DNA from: Rhinopithecimicrobium faecis
Lineage (GTDB): Bacteria > Bacteroidota > Bacteroidia > Sphingobacteriales > Sphingobacteriaceae
Assembly: GCA_017942165.1 (NCBI GenBank)
Contig: JAGKSB010000008.1
Coordinates: forward strand, 62,001 to 126,000
Direction: 5' to 3'
Length of the DNA stretch: 64,000 nucleotides
This document shows, piece by piece, positions 26,410-34,987 of the stretch (position 1 is the stretch's first letter; each line of letters starts with the position of its first letter). A program made the translations under genes and the position numbers. The notes below the pieces were generated by a model that saw only the letters and a list, made by a program, of their open reading frames with translations, was not told where the DNA came from and searched no databases.

Positions 26410-27693
26410 TTAATAACTTTGGTAAATGGCGAAATCATCAATTCCAAGTCTCCCGTTACTAATTTTATCGGTGGATGTACCAAGGCCTAATTTTTTTATT
26501 CTAAAGCGTACAGGAACCGTGATATTCATAACGAAGGTAGCCTCCTTAGCCATGCTGCTTTGCGTGGTTGTAGGCGCATCGGTAATAGGTTCGCCAACTT
26601 GTATCCAGGTAGCACCTTGATCAATAGAAGACTCTAGGACAAATGTCGAGGAGCGATCGGTATAGTAGGCACCGTACCAGAAGCTTACCTTAGAAGCTCC
26701 TTTGGCCATGTCAAAGTTCATCTGTAAGTAGGCAGGGCTGCTGAGATTCTGCTGAAAGCGGATCGCTTGCGTACCCGAAACGATACGATCTCTTCCTGCG
26801 GTGTTTCCTTGAATAGACTGCAATAAATACCAGGTTCCTGTGGTCAAATCCACCAGGTTGTTAGTAGCCGTCATATTATAGCTGGTCTTTACTTGATAGG
26901 GTTCTTCAAAAGTTTCCGGCCAGCCTCTATATAATTTTCCCGAAGGATTAACCATATCTTGGGCTGTTTGCATGCGCAATTCAAGCTGTTCACCTTTACG
27001 GAATGAAAGCCCTTGAAAGGAGGCTGAAGGCGCGATGGAGCCACCAGCGAAAGGGCTGCTTGATGCAGTAGAAAGGATCAATTTATTTTGCTCCCCATCC
27101 ATTAGTATTTTCTCTCCTGCGAAAGTCGTACCTATGGCAGGCTCCGGTTCTACATCCGCTGTAACCTTGATTAGTGTCGCTTCGTACTGCGTGTAGTTGG
27201 CTTTTAAATTGCCGATAGAAATCGCTCGGTGTTTTTTTTGAATCCCCTGGGCAGCGACATTAATTTTTGATTCATCGAGACCTGTCAGGATCAAGTTTCC
27301 ATCTTGCAGCGTTAATCTGCTCCCTTCAAAGACTATCCTTAAGGAGTCGCCAAATTGATATTTATGCGCATCAGCCACTTGGATATAGAGGCCGCGTGTT
27401 TGGCCACGCCATACATTTTCCAAGGCTATGATGCCATCAGGAAGATTTTTACTAGCAGCATTCGATACGACTACACCTGCGGTGATGCCGGCTCCGGAGG
27501 TCATGCTTTTGGTCAGGCTGATATCGGTATTCTTATATAAATTGCGAATAACATACAGTGATGCTTCTTCAACAGGAGTTCCTTTCGCAGGATTTGGGTC
27601 GTCTTTCATACAAGAGCCCATCATCAGGGATCCTGCGGAGAGGCATGCTAAGAGACTATATTTAAGTGTATTTTTCATAGATTTTGTCGACAT
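26410..27693 (-). CDS. DUF5689 lipoprotein with C-terminal choice-of-anchor-like domain
   Basis: This 427-residue surface or periplasmic lipoprotein has a signal ending in the lipobox MGSC (Cys about residue 28). A DUF5689 domain, which has an OB-like layout, covers about residues 40-240 (SLYVIRNLYKN, RGLYIQVAD, LTLQDGNLILTGLD, YEATLIKV). A beta-rich C-terminal domain (about 270-427) resembles choice-of-anchor/MAM-type sandwiches (VSFWYGAYYTDRSS, FVLESSIDQG, DDFAIY). DUF5689 proteins commonly follow SusC/SusD pairs and their role is unknown; ligand capture is a guess. Its ATG overlaps the SusD stop (TAATG), so translation is probably coupled. Confidence 0.85.
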   Translation of the reverse strand: MSTKSMKNTLKYSLLACLSAGSLMMGSCMKDDPNPAKGTPVEEASLYVIRNLYKNTDISLTKSMTSGAGITAGVVVSNAASKNLPDGIIALENVWRGQTRGLYIQVADAHKYQFGDSLRIVFEGSRLTLQDGNLILTGLDESKINVAAQGIQKKHRAISIGNLKANYTQYEATLIKVTADVEPEPAIGTTFAGEKILMDGEQNKLILSTASSSPFAGGSIAPSASFQGLSFRKGEQLELRMQTAQDMVNPSGKLYRGWPETFEEPYQVKTSYNMTATNNLVDLTTGTWYLLQSIQGNTAGRDRIVSGTQAIRFQQNLSSPAYLQMNFDMAKGASKVSFWYGAYYTDRSSTFVLESSIDQGATWIQVGEPITDAPTTTQSSMAKEATFVMNITVPVRFRIKKLGLGTSTDKISNGRLGIDDFAIYQSY

Positions 27694-29168
27694 TATTTAT
27701 TCCACCATACGTTAACATTGATATTGTCGCCACCCATTCGAGCTACAGCAGCATCATAATTCTTCTTATTATAGGATTGTGTTGTTATCGGATACACGAA
27801 GCGGCTAGGCATCTTTCCATTATTCTCTAGGCCTACACCTTTATACAGTTGCAGCGCTTGCGTGCGGCGATATTCATGATATTGTTGAAAATCGGTGAAC
27901 ATCATAGCGAAATATTTCTGCAACTGCACTTTTTGAAGCTGCTCCGTTTTCGATGCTGCAGGATCAAATTTTGCTTCCTCATTATCAAAATACGTAGGGT
28001 CGAATGGCAATCCCCAAAGTTCAATATTTGCTTTTACGGCAGCTTCATAAAGCTCCTTAGCATTTAAAGGGATATATCCTGCTACAGCAGCTTCCGCAAG
28101 GATAAGTTGCAACTCAGAATAATTGATGATATTCCCAAAGAGTGGCTCCGTTTTAAGATTTAGTTGTAGCGTGGATTGCACCTGCGGGATGGTACCCTTA
28201 CGGTAGCCTGACTCCATGCCCGCGTAGGTGCCTGTCGTAGCTTCCGTAGCCCAGCGAGGTAAGCGCGGATCTTTGAGGGCCAATAGGTTGTTAATAAAAA
28301 ACTCCGAATAGCCTTTGTCCCCGTTAAAGTAAAAGTTCGCCGTATTGTAATAGGCTGTAACAAAAGGCAGTACATTGGTAAATTTCAGAATTGCAGAGTC
28401 GTCATTTGACTGGAATACAGGGTAGTTGGCCTTGTTGTCAACAGCAATTTCTTTGATTTTTGCGATGGCATTGGATTCTATTTTCCCAGAAGCTCTTAAA
28501 AGCAAACGTAGGTAAAGGCTATTTCCAAATTTACGCCATTTCGCGGCATTTCCCGCAAAGATAGGGTCGGCATACGCAAGGTTTGTAGGAATATCCTTTT
28601 CATTAGCTTTCGTTTCCGTAAGCAATAAATTGGCCTGCTCCAACTTCTTAAATAAGTCCGCATAAATAGCTTCTTGGGTATCAAATGCAGGGGTTATTAT
28701 GCCGTCTCTACCCGCATTAGCTTCGAAGTAGGGAACATCTCCATATAGATCGGTGATCATGGAGCTCATCCAGGCATCTAGAATTAATGAAATCCCTTGA
28801 AAAGTTTCATAATTTGTCTGCTTAGTAACCTCCGCCGTGCTGTAGATGCTACGTACATTGGTCAGATTCGTGTACCACAGGTTCCACATACTGTTGGATT
28901 CTGTAGGTTTGATTTCATAGCGATGGAATTCACGGCTATCGGAATTTGTGACCGTCACTTGGACCAGTTCATTATTCAAACGGAAATTACGTTCTAAATT
29001 TCCATTTAATGTATTCACTAATAGCGGGGCTAATAGTGCTTGCGGGCTGGCTACCGTAGATTCATTCGGATTGGTATTAATTTCCTGAAAATCTTTTGTA
29101 CAAGAGCTACTTGCCAGGAGGCATGCTAGTAGGAGCGTGTATGTCTTAAATGTTGTTGTTTTTTTCAT
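27693..29168 (-). CDS. SusD/RagB-type nutrient-binding outer-membrane lipoprotein
   Basis: This 491-residue lipoprotein (lipobox SSSC, Cys about residue 23) sits as a lid on its SusC partner and binds ligand at the cell surface. It is of the SusD-like subfamily with the N-terminal DFQEINTNPNES motif. Other typical parts are the TPR-like helices (SMWNLWYTNLTNVRSIY, ISLILDAWMSSMITDLYGDV, GNAAKWRKFGNSLYLRLLLR) and the C-terminal TDFQQYHEYRR and RFVYPITTQSYN. It lies 11 bp after susC. The ligand is unknown; the neighbours suggest a glycerophosphodiester or another glycerol-3-phosphate-yielding compound. Confidence 0.93.
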   Translation of the reverse strand: MKKTTTFKTYTLLLACLLASSSCTKDFQEINTNPNESTVASPQALLAPLLVNTLNGNLERNFRLNNELVQVTVTNSDSREFHRYEIKPTESNSMWNLWYTNLTNVRSIYSTAEVTKQTNYETFQGISLILDAWMSSMITDLYGDVPYFEANAGRDGIITPAFDTQEAIYADLFKKLEQANLLLTETKANEKDIPTNLAYADPIFAGNAAKWRKFGNSLYLRLLLRASGKIESNAIAKIKEIAVDNKANYPVFQSNDDSAILKFTNVLPFVTAYYNTANFYFNGDKGYSEFFINNLLALKDPRLPRWATEATTGTYAGMESGYRKGTIPQVQSTLQLNLKTEPLFGNIINYSELQLILAEAAVAGYIPLNAKELYEAAVKANIELWGLPFDPTYFDNEEAKFDPAASKTEQLQKVQLQKYFAMMFTDFQQYHEYRRTQALQLYKGVGLENNGKMPSRFVYPITTQSYNKKNYDAAVARMGGDNINVNVWWNK

Positions 29169-29179
29169 AAAATGCTAGA

Positions 29180-32100
29180 TTAAAAGGCTACGGATAAGTT
29201 AATACCGAATGATCTGGTAGAAGGGAACTGTGCTATTTCTGCACCTTTTTGAATAGATCCGTTATTTAGAGCACCAAACTCAGGGTCAAAACTTGGCCAG
29301 TTTGAGAACACAAAAAGGTCACGCCCATAGACGCCGACTACCGCTTTCTGCAGTTTCATTTTCTTTAAAACATCTCCTTTTAAGGTGTAATCAAAGCGTA
29401 CTTCACGAAGTTTAATAAAGTTTGTAGAGAAAATATTCGACTCTAGATTATCTCTGTTGTAATGAGCGTAATAGTAATCTCTCGCATTTGCCGCGACGGT
29501 ATTAGGGCTGTATGTGCCATCTGGATTTCGCACAACACCATCTCCAATAATACCATTATAGCGCCCAGGGATGGTTTTTTTAAGTTTTCCTTCCTCCGCT
29601 AATACAGCATGCGTTAGGGAGTAGCCTACACCACCAAACTGCCCATCAAAAAGGATGTTAAATCTAAAATTTTTGTATGAAAATTCATTTCCAAAACCCG
29701 CCTTCCAAGGGGAAGTTGCATTTCCTAAGTATTTAAGTTCAGAAGAACTAATAGGCAAACCATTTTCATAAATTATCTGTCCTTGTTCATTGCGTGCATA
29801 GCCATAGCCATATAAATCACCATAGCGGCCACCGACACGCGCTTCCACCGTACCACGACTTCCAAAAATTGTCGACAAGACGATAGCTCCTTCAGATTCC
29901 GCAGGAAGTTCATCAATACGGCTGTGGTTGTAAGACATATTACCATAAGGTTTCCAAGAGAACCCATCACGCTTGTCAAGCACTTTTCCAGAAATGGCAA
30001 GCTCAATGCCGCGGTTACTAACCTGTCCCGCATTAATCACCTGGCTTGTGTATCCTGAAGCAGGATCGATAGGAACATTTAGAATTTGATTGTAAGACAT
30101 ACTATAGTATCCTGTCAGATCCACCGTTAACTTATTCTTAAACATGCGGAAATCTGTACCTACCTCATAGGAAGTGGTATTTTCAGCTTTCAGGTTTACA
30201 TTCGGTATTTTCACATTATTGACCAATCCCCCTGTAAAGTTATCCGCTATTGGGTAGGTGTATGAAGTCAAGTAAGGTGTCGTTCCTCCACCGCCCACAC
30301 CAGCAATGGAAGCTCTAAGTTTCCAGAAAGAAATAGATTCCGGTAGGTCAAAAGCTTGGGATACGACAAAACTTGTGTTCACCGAAGGGTAGAAAAATGG
30401 TTTTACACTGCTTTTATCCGGTGAAGCTAGGGTACTCGTATAATCTAAACGTGCTGTAGCATCTAGGAATAAGTAGTCTTTATAGCTTATATTCGCCATG
30501 GCATAAAGCGAGTTGGTCGCATACTCCCGACGTACCGGGTTAGGCGTAATACGCTCCGCAGCATTGGCGAAGTTATAAACTCCTGGGTAGATTAATTTGG
30601 TCGCTGTTAACTCATCTAAGGTGTATTTATTCTTCATTAAGGCCCCTCCAACCATGGCCCCATATTTAATCACAGCACCCTTACTGTTATCGTACTTTAA
30701 GAGGAAGTCAGAATTGATTTCCTGTGTGAAAATATTCGACTCTTTATAAAAGCCATTGGTGAATTTATTGGTGTTAAATGGGCGCTTTTGCGTGCGTGCA
30801 TCATACTGGAAATCGGTAGCCGTGCGCACCATTAAACTCAGCTGATCGTTAAATTTATAGTCTATGCTAACATTTCCGACAACACCATTTCTCTTTTGGC
30901 TATTCAAGAACTCATTGGACATCAGGTAGGGGTTATCCAATAGCGTGGAAAAAGGGCGTGTTTGCGTAATATTCTCTTCCCCAGGCTGCCAATAATCTTT
31001 AAACCAGTTGATATCCATATTCGGCGTTAGACCGCGCATAAAATACATCACCGTACTATTGTTGTAGCCTGTGCTCGGTAAATTGTCCGAATTCTTGTTG
31101 TTATAAGATATTTTGGAGCTTACCGTTAGTTTTTTCGAAAGTTGATGCGAAAGCTGGATATTCATGGAATGTCTACTATACCCTGTGTTCGGTACAATCC
31201 ACTTATTCTTCGTATTTCCATAGGAGAAGCGCACGGTAGTCTTTTCATTGCCACCAGCAATGGAAAGGTTATTGGTATAGGTCTGTCCAACTTCAAAAAA
31301 GTCTTTACGATTATTTTTGTAGGGCTTCCAAAGCGTTTTTTCCGTAGGCGTAACGCGGTAGCTATCGGGGTTGTATTGATAATAATATTGACCATCAAAT
31401 TTCGGTCCCCAAGCTGAAGAGGTGCTTAAAGTGCTCGGTCCATCTGCGGAGTTTCCGTAGGAGTAGTAAAGGTCTCCACCGCCCACACCTTGGCCATATT
31501 CATTTTGATAGTCAGGCCATCTGTTGATCGTTTCGAATGTGGTGTTGGTGTTAAAATTTATGCCAAGGCCATTCTTTTGTGATTTCCCTTGTTTTGTCGT
31601 AATAATAATAGCACCATTTGCTCCACGTGAGCCATATAATGCTGCTGCACCGGGACCCTTTAATACAGAAACGGATTCGATATCATCGGGGTTGATGTCG
31701 GCAAGGCTAGATCCAAAGTCTACAGGAGCATCCGCACCTTGGTAGTTGGAGGATCCTGATCCTGTCATCTGCCCGGAGCTTCCAGAAGTAACGACCCCAT
31801 CAATAACGATTAAAGCGCCATTATTGTTACTTAGCGAAGTCTCACCACGAAGGATAATTTGGTTTGATCCTGCCGGGCCACCGCCAGATTTCACGAGATT
31901 TAATCCCGCTACTTTCCCCGTTAGAGCGTCCGTCCAGTTTCCTGCCATGGCATCCGTTAATTCTTCATTTTTCACCGTCGTCACCGCGTAACCCAGGGAT
32001 TTTTCCTCCCTTTTAATGCCTAAAGCCGTTACGACAACTTCCGAGATCGCTGTGCTGCTTTCCGTTAATGAGAGTGTGATCTGCTTGCTGTTGGACGTAA

Positions 32101-32425
32101 TAAGTTGTGTTTTGGATTCATAGCCTACCGTGCTCGCGGTCAGGCTGCTTCCTACAGGTGCTAGGAGGGTAAATTTACCGTCTGCGCCAGTCGCCGCCAT
32201 ACGCACGCCATTCAGGGCAATGGTAACTGAGGAAATACCTTTTCCTGTGCGGCTATCTGTAATTAAACCTTGAATTTGGATCTTCTCCTGTTGGATAGAT
32301 CGTGCAATTTCCATGTTTTTCGCGAGTACCGTGTTTAGGTTTGCTGTCAGGTAAGAGGTCGCGATAGAGCATAGAAGCACCCTTGATAGGGGGCGCATAC
32401 TTAGTCCTCGATGCTTTTTCTTCAT
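29180..32425 (-). CDS. SusC/RagA-type TonB-linked outer-membrane transporter
   Basis: This TonB-dependent channel of about 1081 residues takes up the ligand handed over by the SusD lipoprotein. After a signal peptide comes a carboxypeptidase-regulatory-like domain (IQGLITDSRTGKGISSVTIA, about residues 50-130). The plug domain follows (ALTGKVAGLNLVKSGGG, IILRGETSLSNNN, VSVLKGPGAAALYGSRGANG, about 145-290). A long beta-barrel ends in aromatic Phe (SFGINLSVAF). I take the ATG at 32425 (MKKKHRG); an ATG three codons earlier (32434) is possible. The 310-bp upstream gap separates it from glpF and holds an inverted repeat. Confidence 0.95.
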   Translation of the reverse strand: MKKKHRGLSMRPLSRVLLCSIATSYLTANLNTVLAKNMEIARSIQQEKIQIQGLITDSRTGKGISSVTIALNGVRMAATGADGKFTLLAPVGSSLTASTVGYESKTQLITSNSKQITLSLTESSTAISEVVVTALGIKREEKSLGYAVTTVKNEELTDAMAGNWTDALTGKVAGLNLVKSGGGPAGSNQIILRGETSLSNNNGALIVIDGVVTSGSSGQMTGSGSSNYQGADAPVDFGSSLADINPDDIESVSVLKGPGAAALYGSRGANGAIIITTKQGKSQKNGLGINFNTNTTFETINRWPDYQNEYGQGVGGGDLYYSYGNSADGPSTLSTSSAWGPKFDGQYYYQYNPDSYRVTPTEKTLWKPYKNNRKDFFEVGQTYTNNLSIAGGNEKTTVRFSYGNTKNKWIVPNTGYSRHSMNIQLSHQLSKKLTVSSKISYNNKNSDNLPSTGYNNSTVMYFMRGLTPNMDINWFKDYWQPGEENITQTRPFSTLLDNPYLMSNEFLNSQKRNGVVGNVSIDYKFNDQLSLMVRTATDFQYDARTQKRPFNTNKFTNGFYKESNIFTQEINSDFLLKYDNSKGAVIKYGAMVGGALMKNKYTLDELTATKLIYPGVYNFANAAERITPNPVRREYATNSLYAMANISYKDYLFLDATARLDYTSTLASPDKSSVKPFFYPSVNTSFVVSQAFDLPESISFWKLRASIAGVGGGGTTPYLTSYTYPIADNFTGGLVNNVKIPNVNLKAENTTSYEVGTDFRMFKNKLTVDLTGYYSMSYNQILNVPIDPASGYTSQVINAGQVSNRGIELAISGKVLDKRDGFSWKPYGNMSYNHSRIDELPAESEGAIVLSTIFGSRGTVEARVGGRYGDLYGYGYARNEQGQIIYENGLPISSSELKYLGNATSPWKAGFGNEFSYKNFRFNILFDGQFGGVGYSLTHAVLAEEGKLKKTIPGRYNGIIGDGVVRNPDGTYSPNTVAANARDYYYAHYNRDNLESNIFSTNFIKLREVRFDYTLKGDVLKKMKLQKAVVGVYGRDLFVFSNWPSFDPEFGALNNGSIQKGAEIAQFPSTRSFGINLSVAF

Positions 32426-32501
32426 TATTATCATAGGTTATTGTAGTAATTTTCAAGGTTAGATGCGAAAATATGCTTTTTTGTGTCTCTTTTAAATATT
32501 A

Positions 32502-32519
32502 ATTGCATCAAGATGCAAT
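32502..32519. repeat. Perfect inverted repeat upstream of susC, operator-like
   Basis: ATTGCATC-AA-GATGCAAT lies about 75 bp before the susC start. Two 8-bp arms with a 2-bp spacer suit binding of a dimeric regulator better than an RNA hairpin. No regulator can be assigned. Confidence 0.5.
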
Positions 32520-32648
32520 ATTAAAACATACTTTGCTACTCTCACAATTTTTCATGTTGCGAAATTGTTAAGTTTGCGTTAACAGTAAAGCATGTTCTTA
32601 CTTAATTAGTGCGCTAATAAGCCTTTATTTTCTTAATTCATAGGTTTT

Positions 32649-32689
32649 AAGCTTCTGCGAAAGTCGTTGGATTACTTCCGCAGAAACTT
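32649..32689 (-). repeat. Imperfect hairpin downstream of glpF
   Basis: Arms 32649-32664 and 32674-32689 pair at 14 of 16 positions (core TTCTGCG/CGCAGAA). It lies 47 bp after the glpF stop. No U-run follows, so it may be a 3'-end stabiliser or a weak terminator separating glpDKF from susC. Confidence 0.5.
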
Positions 32690-32711
32690 AGTATTTTATA
32701 ATGTTTATTGC

Positions 32712-32745
32712 GATGCTATAAAGCTGCATCAGATGCTATAGAGCT
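32712..32745. repeat. Direct repeat covering the glpF stop codon
   Basis: GATGCTATAAAGCT (32712-32725) and GATGCTATAGAGCT (32732-32745) differ by one base and have a 20-bp period. The second contains the glpF stop (TAG on the minus strand) and the two preceding codons. Confidence 0.75.
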
Positions 32746-33464
32746 AAATACTGATAAAGTAGGGCCGCCAATACGGCACCAATAGCAGGTCCCAATACAG
32801 GCACCCAAGCGTAACTCAAATCAAAAGAAGCTTTATTTTTTATTGGTAATAGGGCATGCATAATACGAGGTCCTAGATCACGGGCAGGATTGATTGCGTA
32901 GCCCGTGGTGCCTCCCAGCGAAAGTCCGATAACCCATACAATAAAGGCGACAGGAATAGCGCCTAGGGAGCCTAAGCCAATGGTACCTTGACCTACGACT
33001 TCAGCATCCTTAAAGTGAAGTATCGAAAATATAAGTACAAAGGTACCTAAGATCTCACTAAATAGGTTGATGGGGTAGTTGCGGATGGCAGGAGATGTAC
33101 AGAATACAGCTTGTTTTGCCCCCGCATCCTCCGTTGCGTCGAAGTGATCCTTATAGACGAGCCACACGCAGAAGGCGCCAAGCATGGCCCCTAAGAATTG
33201 GGCTGCAATATAGCTGAGGCCTTCAGCGACGGACATTTTTAAGAGGACCATATTACAGATCGTTACCGCAGGGGAGAGATGGGCGCCAGAAACGGGGCCC
33301 GCAATCACTACGCCAGCGTATACAGCAAGGGCCCAGGCTGTGGTAATGACTATCCAACCTGAATTATTACCTTTTGTTTTATTCAGGACTACGTTGGCAA
33401 CGACACCGCCACCAAGGATAATAAGTACGGCAGTACCGATTAATTCAGCAATAAAAGGAGTCAT
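32736..33464 (-). CDS. glpF: Aquaglyceroporin GlpF (MIP family), first NPA motif changed to SPA
   Basis: GlpF lets glycerol diffuse across the inner membrane. The 242-residue protein has six transmembrane helices and two re-entrant loops. The second loop is canonical (INPARDLGPR, with the Asp typical of glycerol facilitators). The first is SGAHLSPAVT: Ser64 replaces the nearly invariant Asn. The codon is TCC (33273-33275), two changes from any Asn codon, so this is not a single-base error. Whether this changes conductance or selectivity is unknown. The gene lies 5 bp after glpK, in the same operon. Confidence 0.93.
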   Translation of the reverse strand: MTPFIAELIGTAVLIILGGGVVANVVLNKTKGNNSGWIVITTAWALAVYAGVVIAGPVSGAHLSPAVTICNMVLLKMSVAEGLSYIAAQFLGAMLGAFCVWLVYKDHFDATEDAGAKQAVFCTSPAIRNYPINLFSEILGTFVLIFSILHFKDAEVVGQGTIGLGSLGAIPVAFIVWVIGLSLGGTTGYAINPARDLGPRIMHALLPIKNKASFDLSYAWVPVLGPAIGAVLAALLYQYLAL

Positions 33465-33469
33465 AGTTC

Positions 33470-34975
33470 TTATTTTTTAGCACTGTAATTAGCCCAGAAT
33501 TTTGTTGTCTCAATAGCGCGATGCCATTCATATAAGGTATTTTCCGTATTGAAATCTTCTTTAGGGGAAAATGTTTTATCCTCTTTCCATTGGGCAGTAA
33601 TTTCAGAGATATCCTTCCAGTATCCAACCGCTAAACCAGCCAAATAGGCGGCACCAAGTGCTGTTGTTTCCGTAATTTTTGGACGTATAACGTCAGACTG
33701 TAAGATGTCGGATTGAAATTGCATTAAGAAGTCATTGCTTGTTGCTCCGCCGTCAACACGTAATTCTCGAATGGATAGTCCGGAATCTGTTTCCATTGCG
33801 CGCAGGATGTCTACCGTTTGTAGGGCAATACTTTCCAGTGCCGCACGCGCAATATGCGCTGCAGAAGAGCCTCGAGAAAGTCCGACCATGGTACCTCTGG
33901 CAAAAGAGTTCCAATGAGGGGCACCCAATCCTGCAAAGGCAGGCACTAAATAGACGCCATTGGTATCTTCCACCGAAGAGGCTAATTTTTCAATATCGGA
34001 AGATTTTTGGATAATACCGAGTTCATCACGTAGCCATTGAACGATAGCTCCACCGATAAAGATGCTTCCTTCCAGGGCATAAGCAACTTTTGAACCTATC
34101 TTCCAACCGACGGTAGTGACCAAATTATTTTTTGAAAGTACAGGCTTGTCACCAATGTTCATCAGCATAAAGCATCCTGTACCATAGGTATTTTTCACCA
34201 TTCCTTCTTGCGTACACATCTGACCAAAAAGGGCAGATTGCTGATCTCCAGCGATGCCGGCAATGGGTATTTTTGTCGATAAGATATGTCCTGAGGTGAA
34301 GCCATATACCTCCGAAGAGCTCCGTACCTCAGGAAGCATGGATTTTGGGATATCAAAGATTGTTAGCAGCTCCTCATCCCATGCTAGCGTATGAATATTT
34401 AGTAACATGGTACGCGAAGCGTTGGAGACATCCGTAATATGGAGTTCGCCATTCGTAAGGTTCCAAATTAACCAGGTATCGATGGTGCCAAAGGCCAGTT
34501 CACCTTTCTCAGCACGTGCGCGTGCGCCTTCCACATTTTCTAAGATCCAGTTGACTTTGGAGGCAGAGAAATAGGCATCAATACGTAAGCCTGTCTTCTC
34601 TTGGATGGTATCTCCATGCCCTTGATCAGCGATCTCTTGACAGTAGTCTGCCGTACGGCGATCTTGCCATACAATGGCGTTATAAATCGGTTTTCCCGTC
34701 TTACGATCCCATACCACGGTCGTTTCCCGTTGATTGGTGATACCGATGGCTTTTACGGAGGTCGTACGTAGATTATTCTGCGCTAAGACTTCAGTCACTA
34801 CCGCTAACTGCGTAGACCAGATATCCTGCGGATTATGCTCTACCCATCCGGATTTTGGATAATGTTGTTTAAATTCTTTCTGTGCGACCGCCTTAATTTC
34901 CCCCGCTTGGTTAAAAAGGATTGCTCGAGAACTTGTCGTTCCTTGGTCAATTGCTAAAATATATTCTTTGCTCAT
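33470..34975 (-). CDS. glpK: Glycerol kinase GlpK
   Basis: GlpK phosphorylates glycerol to sn-glycerol-3-phosphate in the cytoplasm. The 501-residue FGGY-family kinase begins with the phosphate-binding [14 protein letters not shown]. It contains [35 protein letters not shown], the second phosphate loop [12 protein letters not shown] and the C-terminal [18 protein letters not shown]. The length is normal. It sits 12 bp after glpD and 5 bp before glpF in a tight glpD-glpK-glpF operon that starts from the regulated glpD promoter. Confidence 0.97.
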   Translation of the reverse strand: MSKEYILAIDQGTTSSRAILFNQAGEIKAVAQKEFKQHYPKSGWVEHNPQDIWSTQLAVVTEVLAQNNLRTTSVKAIGITNQRETTVVWDRKTGKPIYNAIVWQDRRTADYCQEIADQGHGDTIQEKTGLRIDAYFSASKVNWILENVEGARARAEKGELAFGTIDTWLIWNLTNGELHITDVSNASRTMLLNIHTLAWDEELLTIFDIPKSMLPEVRSSSEVYGFTSGHILSTKIPIAGIAGDQQSALFGQMCTQEGMVKNTYGTGCFMLMNIGDKPVLSKNNLVTTVGWKIGSKVAYALEGSIFIGGAIVQWLRDELGIIQKSSDIEKLASSVEDTNGVYLVPAFAGLGAPHWNSFARGTMVGLSRGSSAAHIARAALESIALQTVDILRAMETDSGLSIRELRVDGGATSNDFLMQFQSDILQSDVIRPKITETTALGAAYLAGLAVGYWKDISEITAQWKEDKTFSPKEDFNTENTLYEWHRAIETTKFWANYSAKK

Positions 34976-34987
34976 AATTGGTCTTTT

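Larger units (their letters stand above)
32426..32735. other. Intergenic region between glpF and susC
   Basis: This is the only gap above 300 bp. It holds an imperfect hairpin behind glpF, a perfect 8-bp inverted repeat nearer susC and a duplication at the glpF stop. I see no tRNA and no convincing small gene. A TATTTTCG sequence on the minus strand (32466-32473) is one base off a -7 box but has no -33 partner. Confidence 0.6.

Noticed and set aside
32513..32560. A 15-codon minus-strand ORF upstream of susC ending next to the inverted repeat
   Set aside because: It has no amino-acid bias, no terminator and no promoter, so it is not comparable to the asnA leader.
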